A stretch of 25,294 bases of DNA from Bremia lactucae (GCF_004359215.1 NC_090615.1:4185398-4210691), one strand, 5' to 3'; positions 1 to 9,803 are shown, counted from the stretch's first letter. Numbers and translations: made by a program. The notes: a model not told the origin generated them from the letters alone.

Positions 1-838
1 AACAGACCACGTCTGCATTGCCCAACTCCATAGGAGTGGCATCTGTCCTCTCGGCCGACGGCTTATACCAAGCTGTCGCCGAGGCACTGTTGTAGGATTG
101 CTCCTCAACTAAGGCAATTTGGATTGCCTCTTCCATCGTCGACGGCACCTTTCTAAAAAGGGCCTGTCGCGATGGGCCATGCCGTAGTCCGTTCATAAAC
201 GTGGGCACCTTAATGTGCTCCGGAATCGGACCTACGGTTATGGATGCGGACAGCGAGCGCATCTCTTGCACATACTCTTGCAGAGATCGCTTCGCCTGTC
301 GCGCCCCAAAGAAGCGCGCCTGAAGCAACACTTCGTTGTTCGGCGGCTGGTACATGGCGCGAATCTTATCCTTAAAGATCGCCCATGAGGGGAACGCTTT
401 TCTGTCCGCCATAAGCGCCGAGTAAGCCCACTCTGAGGCCTTACCGCGCAGATGCGACATAGCGTACGACACCATCCGGCTGTCGTCCTCGATGAGCTGG
501 GCGACACCACATTGCTCCACGGCTAAAAGCCAGTGGACAATCGTGTGCGCCGCAGTTCCATCGAACTTGGGCGGGTCCATCCGAATGGGCCTCGGCTGAT
601 GCGGCCGGGCAGAGAGCATCTCAACAGTCCTGTTGAGAGCCTCGCTCCGAGCCTGCTCATGCCTCAGCTCATCCTGAGTCTGAGTGACGGACTCCGCCGC
701 AGCATGGCTCTGTGCCTCGGACGCGGCCCTCCGCTGTCCGAGCACGAATGCCTCAAACTGCTCCAACTGAGCAACATGTTGCTCAGGAGGACTACCCAGG
801 AGCCTGGCCAGGGCTTGTTCACCAAGTCCCTGCGCCAT
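1..838 (-). CDS. Gag polyprotein of Ty3/gypsy retrotransposon, family A (partial)
   Basis: An uninterrupted frame of 279 codons runs from an ATG at 838 off the left edge of the window, so the protein is incomplete. Gag forms the capsid of retrotransposon particles in the cytoplasm. Residues about 22-75 are Gln/Glu/Ala-rich and look like a coiled coil. A KFDG motif (about 91-94) opens a capsid-like region with a GKASEWA motif near 132-138 and an RFFGARQAKRSL stretch near 175. The C-terminal part ends in DATPMELGNAD, which in the related copy at 6200-6454 comes just before the zinc knuckle. The ATG lies 126 bp downstream of the LTR in the direction of transcription. No stop or frameshift is visible, unlike every other element here, so this may be the youngest copy. 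The family assignment rests on the LTR/PBS context and the related gag fragments. Confidence 0.85.
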   Translation of the reverse strand, partial: MAQGLGEQALARLLGSPPEQHVAQLEQFEAFVLGQRRAASEAQSHAAAESVTQTQDELRHEQARSEALNRTVEMLSARPHQPRPIRMDPPKFDGTAAHTIVHWLLAVEQCGVAQLIEDDSRMVSYAMSHLRGKASEWAYSALMADRKAFPSWAIFKDKIRAMYQPPNNEVLLQARFFGARQAKRSLQEYVQEMRSLSASITVGPIPEHIKVPTFMNGLRHGPSRQALFRKVPSTMEEAIQIALVEEQSYNSASATAWYKPSAERTDATPMELGNADVVC

Positions 839-963
839 TAGCCCTGCCACCTCCCGATGATGTTCGGAGAGGTGGGGAAAATGAGCCCAATCAATATTGA
901 GGCTCATCCTCACGTACACACGCAGAGATGCGGGTCGTGGAGAGGATTTCAAGTGCTACCAAG
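839..963 (-). promoter_or_regulatory. Primer-binding site and untranslated leader of family A element
   Basis: Read on the minus strand, the LTR end is followed after two bases by TGGTAGCACTTGAAATCC (961-944), which has the form of a primer-binding site complementary to a tRNA 3' end. The first eight bases match the usual initiator-tRNA-Met type PBS, but the rest do not, so the primer tRNA is uncertain. The leader contains GCTCATTTTCCCC (874-886 on the minus strand), which resembles the oomycete initiator element and lies about 40 bp before the gag ATG. The right-hand copy at 25171-25294 shares this leader. Confidence 0.6.
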
Positions 964-1496
964 TGTAGGCGGGCACGTCATAATGCGGCCACGCTCTACT
1001 TAGGCACCCACCCTAGCACAGCGAGGAAGCGGTTTAACCTGCTTCTCTTGCGTGCAGTGAGGTAGTTGTGGTGGGCGCGTTAGCGACCTCACCCAACACA
1101 CTAAGAACTCTGGTTAAGTGTCGTCACGGGAGCGGTAATCCGTCTCCTCGTGCGCACTTACCAAGTAGGAAGTAGTTTTCAGACTGATTTACATTTAATA
1201 GAATTAAATACAAATACCTATTTTTACCAATTAAAATGTCATCTCTATAGATAAAACTTAATATGTATTGCAAGCATATCTTTCTAGATATCTCGCGCAA
1301 CGGATGACGCTGGGCGTCATCCCTCCTAATGTGAATGCACCCATGTGCATCACATACACAAGGGTTGGTCACACAGTAATCCACACCCGAGTGCTTGAGT
1401 CTAATTACTTCAATTAAGTAATTGACCATCCCCTTAAGTACACCAAGTGTACTTAACGGGGACTGTGTAACATTAGGGCAACTTTAGCCCGTTACA
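964..1496 (-). repeat. 5' LTR of family A retrotransposon (left copy)
   Basis: The 533-bp LTR starts TGTAACGGGCTAAAG at 1496 (minus strand) and ends CCTACA at 964, giving the usual TG...CA ends. It is collinear with the plus-strand LTR at 24638-25170, which has the same length and roughly 90-95% identity by eye. It carries a short inverted repeat (AAGTACACTTGGTGTACTT) near its 5' end. The second LTR of this element lies outside the window, so the target-site duplication cannot be checked. Confidence 0.85.
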
Positions 1497-2309
1497 CTAA
1501 GTCTCCGCTTTGGCCTTTAACTCGTGTGGTAAATGCACAAAAATATTAAAATTTAGAATGCTCCCAGCAAATTGTGTTGTGTATGTGATGCCACCGCAAC
1601 TATCATACACACGCTGGTGATCTATTTATGAGCAAAAACATCTTAATTCAGCTTATGCTTTTTTTAAAAGACTATTTTGCCAGCGATTATAGGCGATCAA
1701 TTAGGAGCAGTGGACACCGCCGTGGTCACCGCCGTGGGCAATATTTCAGAACGCTTACTTGGCAAGCTACAGCCTTTACTAAATCAGCTAGTTTTCAGCG
1801 CCTGTACCACAGGTAATATTGGCTGGAAAAACGTCGATCGACGTAGGCGTTATTAGCTGTAATTTTTGCATGCACCACACGTAAATGACGAAATTTACGC
1901 GCAATCGCTACATTAACTAGCACACTTTTTGTAATAGTGTTGGGGAGTCGGTTATTTGATTACGTACAGCTGTCGATTGGACGACAATTCCACTGCTAAA
2001 GCAAACATGGCATGTAGAGTATGCGCTATCTGTACGCGTAAGTAATGCGAAGTACGTTGCGGGTCAATTTAGCGCCATTTTCTCGACGCATGTGTCCTCC
2101 AATAGTTGCTCTTCTATGAGTAAGTAATTCCAGATCACGGATGACGAATAGACACTTGTGCGATTTTTGCGCGTCTTGTAATATGACATTCTGATAGGGA
2201 ATAAAAGTTAGGGGAAAAGACAACTATCTGAAAGAATATCTGTTTTTCAAATGTCTGCATGAACGATCAGTTCAGCTTTCGTCATCAGAATTACAAGTAA
2301 GACATTAGA
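1497..2309. other. Intergenic stretch, no gene recognised
   Basis: AT-rich sequence with only short, unconvincing open frames. The one at 1628-1816 has no recognisable domain and includes a small direct repeat (CACCGCCGTGG twice near 1708-1735). The last 100 bases precede the secreted-protein gene and presumably hold its promoter, but I could not identify a core promoter motif with confidence. Confidence 0.5.
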
Positions 2310-2702
2310 ATGCGCTTCGCATTCGTCGTTTTTGTGACCGCAGCCGCAATTTGTGCAAGTTTGGAGACCATATCGGCTCAAAAGGATGCCGAACATGATA
2401 CATTTTTGGCGGCAACTACAACAACTCGCTCCCTCAAAGAAGATAATGGTGCCGTCTCCAATTCGCGGCCTTTGCGCTTCGGTGTTGTCGGCTCTAACCA
2501 AAGTGAAAGTATGCCAGACGGAGTGGACCTTGGCGAAGACTCCTACATGGACACTGTGTATTTTAAGCTCTGGCGTTTGCATGACAAATTGCCTGGTGAG
2601 GTGTACAACGACTTATTCGGCACCATGGACCCAGCATCTGCTGCCCAGAACCCAGGCTATGGTAGGTATCTTCGATACGTACGATACTGCGAAAAGCATT
2701 AA
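2310..2702 (+). CDS. Small secreted protein, candidate RxLR-like effector
   Basis: A 130-residue protein. Residues 1-23 form a clear signal peptide (hydrophobic core FAFVVFVTAAAICA, likely cleavage after SA before Q24). RSLK at residues 40-43 sits in the window where oomycete host-translocation motifs occur and is a one-residue variant of R-x-L-R; it is followed by acidic residues, but there is no EER/DEER motif. The C-terminal half has an aromatic, helical look (YMDTVYFKLWRL near 79-90) that could be a degenerate WY-type module, but this is not proven. A possible intron starts at 2662 and would replace the last 13 residues. Such proteins are secreted and often delivered into plant cells. The signal peptide is seen; the effector role is inferred from family knowledge. 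Confidence 0.6.
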   Translation: MRFAFVVFVTAAAICASLETISAQKDAEHDTFLAATTTTRSLKEDNGAVSNSRPLRFGVVGSNQSESMPDGVDLGEDSYMDTVYFKLWRLHDKLPGEVYNDLFGTMDPASAAQNPGYGRYLRYVRYCEKH

Positions 2703-2806
2703 AGCTTTCTATTCTGGCAAGGGAAAAAGTTGCTTTGTCATTGGCAATAAAAAATCATATGTGAATAATTTCAATACATTTCGTTTACGTAATTTTTTTT
2801 CTTCAG
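2662..2806 (+). other. Possible intron in the candidate effector gene
   Basis: GTAGGT at 2662 resembles a donor site, and a strong acceptor (a run of eight T, then CTTCAG) ends at 2806. Splicing would be in frame and would replace the 13-residue end with a roughly 40-residue Cys-containing tail ending at the stop at 2923-2925. The unspliced frame ends at 2702. Most RxLR genes lack introns, so both models are kept. Confidence 0.35.
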
Positions 2807-2925
2807 GAAGCGCAATTATAATATCACTAGGTCATTGTGAGCAGAGGCTGTGCTGTCATGTACTTATAAAGCCAATCCCAGCAACAATTCTGACGCAGGC
2901 GCTTTGCTGGACAGAGATAATTTAA

Positions 2926-3746
2926 TGCCGTCGATGAATTCATTTCAGCATTGATTTCTCTCTCTTCTTGACGCTTTGTCTCTCCCAGCAATTTGAATTG
3001 CTAACCTGCTAACGCTCACTTCATAGACGTTTTATTGCGTAACGAAGCAAATCATAGCGCTTCAAGTGACGTTTATGACAAATTTAATGAGTAAAAATCT
3101 CAGAATTGAATCTAAAAATCAGATGCCTATTGAAAAGTGCCATGAACAATATAAAGCAAAATATACCCACATTGCATGATTTTACTAGCTGTTCTAGGCG
3201 TTCGGTCTTCTCCATATCTAGCATGATATTATGACTCAATTCGGAAATTCGGAAAGCTGGACCAGGCGTGGTGACTTGGTACCAACCGAGACAGCTTTGA
3301 TGGAACTGGAAACATCTAATTTGCTTGTATCGTCTGTCTCACATATGACGAGTCATGACGCCGCTTATTTGACGCTTGCCGCCCGCCATGACCTGCTGCA
3401 TACGCGGCAGCTTGTATAAAGTCTGAGCGACACTAAATGTCACCGCGAAGCAAACTAATCTACAGATGTCGAGAGTACTAGCTTTCGATAGCAACCCAGC
3501 TATTGCTTTCTCAAACCATCGCATTAATAAAGAAAACTAATTGTTATCTTTCAAAATTGCGTCGAATTTGAATTAGAGCTTGTCAATTACACAAGAACGT
3601 TTGGCTGGAACGCTAGAAGAATGTCGTATCAATAAATGTTTTGGAAAAGTGAAAAAATCATCTCGGTTGATGAGAAAATGATAAGTGTTTCATTTGATTC
3701 AGATTGCAAACACGTGACACAAGCACATGAAGCTTAAAACCGCCCG
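2926..3746. other. Intergenic stretch, no gene recognised
   Basis: AT-rich DNA between the secreted-protein gene and the oxidoreductase pseudogene. Short open frames at 3231-3419 (plus) and 3339-3524 (minus) overlap each other and show no signal peptide, domain or codon pattern that supports a gene. The final 100 bases are the presumed former promoter of the oxidoreductase. Confidence 0.5.
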
Positions 3747-5499
3747 ATGCTTCGCCAGACATTGCGCAGTAGCAAAGCTGTTGTGTTTGGCCGCTCTGGC
3801 TTCATTTCCTTATCTTCGCGTGACTATTCGACTTCAAAAGAATACGATTACATCATTGTTGGGGCTGGTTCTGCTGGTTGTGTGCTCGCCAATAGGCTAA
3901 GTGTCGACAATAGCAAAAATGTCCTATTGCTAGAGGCCGGGCCCAGTGATCGTGATCGCTGGGACTCTTTCCTCATGAAAATGCCAGCCGCTGTTCCTTT
4001 GAACCTCGCGAATGATAGATACAATTGGAATTATGCTACTGAGCCACAATAATTTCTGAATAACCGAGTATGAGGTATCCGGGTGGGCGTTCCTAGGCGG
4101 ATCATCGTCTCTTAACGCCATGATTTACTGTAGAGGTCATGCAAAAGATTACGATGAGTGGCAGACAAAAGGGGCGGAAGGGTGGAGCTATGCGGACTGC
4201 TTGCCCTACTTTAAGCGGTCCGAAAACCACGAACTTGGTGCTGATGCCTACCGTGGTGGTAATGGTCCGCTCCACGTCGTAAGGAATACACAAAAAGATC
4301 AGCCACTGTTTCAAGCATTCCTTGACGCTGGCGTCGAAGCAGGATACCCATTCACAGATGATCTGAATGGGTATCAACAGGAAGGTTTCGGATGGCACGA
4401 CTTGACTATCCACAATGGCCAACGATGGAGCACCTCCGCAGCTTATTTGCATCCAGTGCTACATCGCGCAAACTTGACTGTAATGACTGAAACGTATGTT
4501 AATAAAGTGCTGTTTAGTGGCGAAAAAGCAATTGGTGTTGAGATCGAAGATAGTCGAACCAAAGTCGTTTCAAACATATCAACGACCAATGAAGTGGTTC
4601 TTTCGGGAGGAGCCATTAACAGTCCTCAACTGCTTATGCTCTCAGGAATTGGCGATGGCGATCATTTAAAGCAACTTCAAGTGCCGATTGTCCATCACTT
4701 GCCAGCCGTCGGAAATCACATGGAAGATCATATTGGTGTTCATATGCAAATTGCGTGCAAACAGCCTCTGACTCTCTACCGTGCATCGAAACGATACCCG
4801 CGCAATCGGGTGCGTCTTCCCACTGCGAAGTCGGTGGCTTCATACGAACGTACGTCACTCGAGTTCGCTAAATGACGTTGATTGTAAAAGCTAACTTTTC
4901 ATGCTGCCATCAGTGCTTCGGGAAAACACCAGCTAGACCTGCAGATTATATTCAGTCCTTGCGCTGTAGATCTAAGTTCTCAACTACGCGAAGACATTGG
5001 CCACGCGATGACTGGATACATTTTTCTGTTACGAGGCTCAAAGAATGGCACACTACGGCTACGCAGCGCCAATTCTCGTGATTATCCCCGCATAGATCCA
5101 AAGTACTTAGCTCAAGAAGAAAATCGAATTTCACTTCGAGAAAGCATCAAGCTCATGCGTGAAATCTTTGCGCAAAGTGCATTTGAAGACTTAAGAGGCA
5201 AGGGAATTTCTCCCAAAGATGCGGTAGAGTTAGACGACGAAATTGACGCATGGGTTCGTAAATATGCAGGACCTGCATATCACGTGGCGTGTACTGCGCG
5301 AATGGGAATTGACAAGAATTCGGTTGTTGACCTGCAGACTCGTGTCTACGGAATCGAAGGACTTCGTGTTGTCGACGCGTCCATTATGCCAAATATTGTG
5401 AGCGGCAATACAAACGCAGCTGTCATTATGATCGCAGAAAAAGCGGCTGATGTAATATTGGGGAAACCTGCGCTGCCGAAGATTAACGCTCCAGTGTAG
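3747..5499 (+). pseudogene. GMC oxidoreductase (choline/alcohol dehydrogenase-like), decayed
   Basis: GMC enzymes are FAD-dependent alcohol or choline dehydrogenases. The N-terminus ([18 protein letters not shown]) is basic and Ser-rich, like a mitochondrial presequence, and is followed by the FAD-binding motif [19 protein letters not shown]. The middle part carries the GGAINSPQLLMLSGIG signature, and the C-terminal part carries YHVACTARMG with the expected catalytic-site His and GLRVVDASIMP...SGNTNAA. The gene is broken. There is a TAA at 4050-4052, a one-base loss near 4072 and another near 4097 around the GGSSSLNAM segment, and a deletion of roughly 15-20 codons with a frameshift near 4806. 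A 64-bp intron at 4850-4913 still looks functional and joins the remaining frames correctly. Sequencing error could explain single-base breaks but not the deletion plus the stop. Confidence 0.85.
4850..4913 (+). other. Intron within the GMC oxidoreductase pseudogene
   Basis: Donor GTACGT at 4850, branch-site-like CTAAC at 4891-4895 and acceptor CATCAG ending at 4913 bound a 64-bp segment full of stops. Removing it joins GGFIRT in frame to the downstream LDLQII...YIFLLRGS segment, as expected for the family. This intron, rather than mutation, explains the stop at 4873-4875. Confidence 0.75.
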
Positions 5500-5501
5500 T
5501 A

Positions 5502-5848
5502 TTTTTTCCTATAAGCGGAATAATAAATATTATTTCCTATGAGAGGAAACTAATAAAGAAGTGCAAAATTATAATTTCTATAAATTTTGACTTAAATAGT
5601 TCCGATAATACCAAATTTGGTATTATTCTTGCAATAAGACATTAGCTCTATTGATTGGTTGATTAAAGTCTAAATCAACCCCGCCAATGGTTTCAAGACA
5701 CGATGTGCGGTGCGCAAGGAGGCGCCATACTTAGTTAGATATTAGTTTAATGAGTTCAGAGTAAATAGAAGATCGTTGCGTAGAAAACTAATTATATTAA
5801 TAAAAAATTACTTTTCCCTAATTCTAAATCCATTGAATTACCTTTTGG
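5502..5848 (+). repeat. Truncated LTR, family B-like
   Basis: Directly after the oxidoreductase stop codon lies sequence collinear with the family B LTRs at 10130-10490 and 19070-19410. Shared blocks include ATAAATATTATTTCCTATGAG, GACATTAGCTCTATT, CAACCCCGCCAAT and GGTGCGCAAGGA. It diverges more from them than they do from each other. The expected LTR 3' end is missing here and is found in reverse orientation at 5985-6116. A 20-bp perfect palindrome (TAATACCAAATTTGGTATTA) lies near 5608. Confidence 0.75.
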
Positions 5849-6116
5849 TTTAGCAGCGAGCCATCATATGGCCGCTCTTGCCGCACTTGTAGCAAACAAC
5901 CGCTGCTTTGCTTAACCCCATAGGAGTGGCATCCAACCTATCGGCCGACAGCTTATACCGAGCTATCGCCAAAGCACTGTGTAACGGAGAACCTCTTACT
6001 AGTACTATTCAGTACTAGTTAACCTTACACTGAATACAGTTTAGGTAGGGTGCCTCGAAACTTCACGTACACAAGAGTACAGAGGAAAGTTTCTAGGTAG
6101 CTAAGGGTCTTTAGCT
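5849..6116 (-). pseudogene. Inverted gag zinc-knuckle fragment joined to LTR 3' end
   Basis: On the minus strand, 5984-5849 encodes the end of a family A-type gag, including a CCHC zinc knuckle (CYKCGKSGHMMARC, 5894-5853). The plus-strand sequence 5985-6116 is the reverse complement of the family B LTR 3' end, beginning TGTAACGG. Reversing the whole 5849-6116 block would restore the order LTR end, then gag, then the downstream AGAGTCCCTGC sequence that follows the knuckle, so this is most simply an internal microinversion. The gag between the PBS and its C-terminus is already missing in this copy. Confidence 0.65.
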
Positions 6117-7604
6117 TGCCAGAGTCCCTGCTGGTCCTTAGACGCCCAGCAAGAGGACTCTTCGCTGTCGGTGTCCATTACTGTGGGTCAGATACCGGAA
6201 CAGACATAGGTGCTCACGTTCATGAACGGATTGCGGTAGGGCCCATCGCGACAGGCCCTTTTAGAAAGGTGCCGTCGACGATAGAAGAGGCAATCCAAAT
6301 TGCCTTAGTTGAGGAGCAATCCTTCAACAGTGCCTCGCGACAGCTTGATATGATTCGTCGGCCGATAGGCTGGATGCCACCCACTATGGAGTTGAGCAAT
6401 GCAGACTGAATTTGCTACAAGTGCGGCAAGCGCGGCCATGTGATGGCCCACTGCTACGCCAGAGTCCCTGCTAGGGCTAAGACGGCCAGCAAGAGGACTC
6501 CCTCCCCGAAGGGTGATGACAAGATTTAGCGTGCAAGACGCATGGGTTCTGCATCGACCACTGAGGGTTCGGGAAATGCAGGATTGCAGTAGGGGTGGGA
6601 TGCCCTACTGACGCGGACTCTGAAGCTACAATTAAGCTCAGAGTTATCGAACAAATGGGTAGCATAGTTCCTAAGGTGCCAAAAATCCGGACCTCAATGT
6701 CATGACTCTTCTCGTGGATTCGGGTGCATCACAGAATTTGTGAAATTCGCGGCTCTTGAACAGAGACTAGCGATGTATGAGTCGCTTGCCAGGATGGCTA
6801 GCGAGACGAGGCGACCGTTAGTTTAGGCACGCTCGTAAAGTCTGAGGGAGCTCAAGTTGAACTCGTCTTTAATTAGTGACTTCTTCAGTAGAGAGAAGTT
6901 CACGGTGCTAGGTATGGAGAGTCCGTATGATCTCATAGTAGGCATGCCACGGTTGGCAAGACACCAACCATGGATAGACTGGCCTACACGCACAGTTGCT
7001 AACTCAATGCAGGACACCGGAAAGAATAGGATCATGTGAAAGGCTTATGCAGCTGATGTCGTTTATAGCAAAGACGAGGGTGCTTCGACGGGATGTCAAA
7101 CGTCACCATGTCCTGTCCAGCTAGGAGAGACTGGTGTAGTGAAAAGGACGATGACAAGTATTCATGCGCCCAATGGTCCTGCACAGAGCCGAGAGCCTGT
7201 GGCAGTAGATAGCAAGCTGACCCGAAGTCGAGCGTCGCAAGAACAAGCAAGAGCCTGCGTTATCCGAGAAAGCAACGGCACCGCTTTCAGTCAAAGGTCG
7301 TGGTGACTCAAAAACGAATACCCGACAAATAAGGACGATGTATGGCACGTAAAAACGAGTGACATTTGGATCAGTCCCGATAAAGAGGACGGGCTTTTGA
7401 ATGATTTTCAAGGCCGTCGAAGACAAAATGGCGGAGGCATCCTCAGTCGAGTTGCTTCAGCACGTATTAAATCTGCCGAGGAGATAGTATCTCCCGGAGA
7501 TGTCGTGGAATCTGTTACTTGCCGAACTTTAGAAAGGAAAGATCCACGAAGTAGTCGCACCGGTTCCAAAAGAGAAATTAGTTAACTGTTGCTCGCCGTC
7601 CACA
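6117..7604 (+). pseudogene. Decayed gag and protease of a Ty3/gypsy element
   Basis: A gag C-terminal segment (about 6200-6454) aligns with the intact family A gag (FRKVPST.EEAIQIALVEEQS). It then has a stop in place of the expected continuation, followed by a CCHC knuckle (CYKCGKRGHVMAHC, 6413-6454). A partial duplicate of the post-knuckle sequence occurs at 6116-6155. The aspartic protease motif LLVDSGAS is at about 6711-6731, followed by a one-base loss. Further on, GMPRLARHQPWIDW near 6942-6983 is the conserved block after the protease in this family. From about 7390 to 7600 the sequence is the protease-RT linker. Several stops and frameshifts make the region non-coding. Confidence 0.75.
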
Positions 7605-8430
7605 ATGGACGAGAGTCTCTTGGAAACAGACAAAAAGAAACGGTTCGCTACTCAAGGCTGGGATGCCTTGAGAGACAGTCCGTTCTTTGAGGTTCTGTGG
7701 AAACATCGCGATGTGTTCCCAGAAGAAGTGCCGAGCCGCCTACCAGCAGATAGGGGCATCGGGCACGAGATAGACCTCGAACCTGGCACCAAGTATTGTG
7801 TGACCAGGCAATGGCCGTTGCCGAAGGAACAAGTCGATTATATCGATGAGTTCTTCGACAAGCGAGCCAAGGCGGGACATGTGCGTGAGAGCAAGTCGCC
7901 TCACTGTTTCCGGCCTTCTATGTACGTAAGGCCACAGGTGGATGGCACGTGGTTTATGCTTATAATAAGCTGAACACGGCGACCATACTGGCGCAAACGC
8001 CAATCCCGCGGAAAGGTGTCTTGTTGAACTCCATAGGAAAGTCAACTACTTTTCGAGTTGGATTTGAAGGATGGCTACTATCAGGTACTCATGAGAGAAA
8101 CCGTTGTAGCCAAAACATCTTTAAGCCAAGCGGTATGCTTTGGGAGAGGCTTGTGATGCCCCAGGGTTTGAAAAACGCACCGGCAACATTCAACCGAGTG
8201 GTGCCACATGATGCGTCAGCACCGTGCCTTCGCGCCCCATAACTTTGTTTTTGTGCATAGTAGAGCCGAGGACGGGCTGAGCACAATAGAGTTGCACAAG
8301 CGTCATTTAGACGCTGTGTTGCAGACTTTGCATGACGCCCTATTGTACGCCAACTTGCAAAAGTGCGTCATAGGGGTCCTTGAGATCCTTGTGCTGGGCT
8401 GCATCGTAGAGCGAAGGATATAACGCGCGC
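7605..8430 (+). pseudogene. Decayed reverse transcriptase of a Ty3/gypsy element
   Basis: Frames covering the RT fingers and palm are recognisable: FFEVLWKHRDVFPEEVPS, then YAYNKLNTAT, then SGMLWERLVMPQGLKNAPATFNRVV. They are split by at least two frameshifts and a stop. The catalytic YxDD block is gone: near 8238-8258 the reading goes from HNF straight to VFVHSRAE, two Asp codons having been lost, so polymerase activity is impossible. The element stops abruptly near 8430, before the RT thumb, RNase H and integrase, where unrelated minus-strand sequence begins. Confidence 0.75.
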
Positions 8431-9803
8431 AACACGGATTTTTCAGCATCAAATTATCCAAAAGGTCCAGCCGGAGTTTCAGCATTTCGTAACCCTGCGG
8501 ATTCTTCGAGCGAACATCGAGGAGATCCGAAGTCAGTCGCGAAACTTGACTTTCGAGATCCCCGATCTGTCGTTCAGCAGCGCGCAATGCCTGCGACTTA
8601 TCGGAAGCAGGATAGACAACCACGAGGTGGGCGAAATCGCCACTCCTGTCGGGTGCCGCCTGCATTAGTGGATACTGGTGGGAATCAACGCTTCCTTGTT
8701 GGAATATTGGTTGTTTGCCACTTTGTGAAGCATAAGTTTTAGATACTCGTCCAGTGGAGTGGATACCCGAAGAGTTTTGACTCTTGGAACCCGGTTGACG
8801 CCCTGCGCGTCGACGTGCTAGGACTGATAACTGCCTATCAAAAGGAGCACATTTTCGGAGCCGCTCGCTACGTCCAAATGGACTAGCAGGAGTAGTGTGA
8901 TGAGAAGAATCAGGGGATGCAGTACCGCCTTGATTGTTTCACATGCAAGCGAGCGAAGTTGATTCGCTGTGACCGTTATTTGTCACATCGCGATGTGGCT
9001 GAAAACAACGCAGTAATTCTACTTCGTATTTGTCGGTTGTTTCATTAGAACGCAACACGACCGGGCTCGAAGAAGCACGACCAAGTCATTTCCCCTGAAC
9101 TTTCCATGAGCTGTAGATGCCGTAATAACTATCTGCGTCTATAATAGCGTGCGCTAGGAGCGACGGCACTCGTTCCATCTAAATAACGCCATTTGGATGG
9201 AGGTGGCATCAGTGGTATGCCACCAGTCAAATATCCGCGTTTGACACGGCTAAATTGTGACGCCCATCGGACACGTTCACGTGCCATCGGTGGAGCTGTA
9301 AGCTCAGGCTCTTTTGCGTCAGACCCCCCATTATGGATGATAGCCTGAACGACAGTTGTTGGGTGTTTACCCAACTGAGAAGCAGCTGTTCCTTTATGGG
9401 CAGTGCTTTCATGAATGGTCGCTGCGCTGGCTAGCGCAGCCGACGAGACAGTTGTCGTGTTGACGTTAGGCAGGTTCGCCTTCGCAAAATTTAGCGTCTC
9501 CATTTTAGGACTGCGAAGTATAACGCCCCCCCCTTAGCTTGCTGTGCTCATCACTACTATGAGGTGATGGCAGCGGTGTCGACTCATTATAGCTAAGAAC
9601 GAGCGACGGATCTACATCTTCACTGCGCGAATGGGCAGGACCGTTCAGCCAAGGTAACAGCGAGACAGCAGTAGCAGTAGCTATTGGCGTGGTAGCTGAA
9701 GCCTTATGCGACGGCAGTGTTTAGCGCGGGGCTTGCGCTTCGCGCGTGGTTGTGTGGATGTCTTTGCAGACGACCCATCAGCTTTACCCCTTTTAGGTGG
9801 CAT
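8431..9803 (-). pseudogene. Broken minus-strand gene of unknown function
   Basis: I do not recognise this gene. An ATG at 9803 opens a very basic N-terminus (MPPKRGKADGSS, then KRKPRA), like a nuclear localisation signal. After a frameshift near 9715 a Ser/Thr/Pro-rich frame runs to a run of G (minus strand) near 9525-9533. The frame at 9503-9129 (METLNFAKANLP...RVRWASQFSRVKRG...) follows. A further frame with two stops (about 9090 and 8942) then leads into an open stretch from 8939 to the RT junction. That stretch is Ser/Arg-rich and ends in a coiled coil (AAERQIGDLESQVSRLTSDL). Original length may have been about 450 residues. It could be a gag-like or accessory protein of another transposon, or a host nuclear protein. 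Confidence 0.45.

Noticed and set aside
3231..3419. Possible small gene of 62 residues
   Set aside because: No signal peptide, domain or neighbouring signal, and an overlapping frame exists on the other strand.
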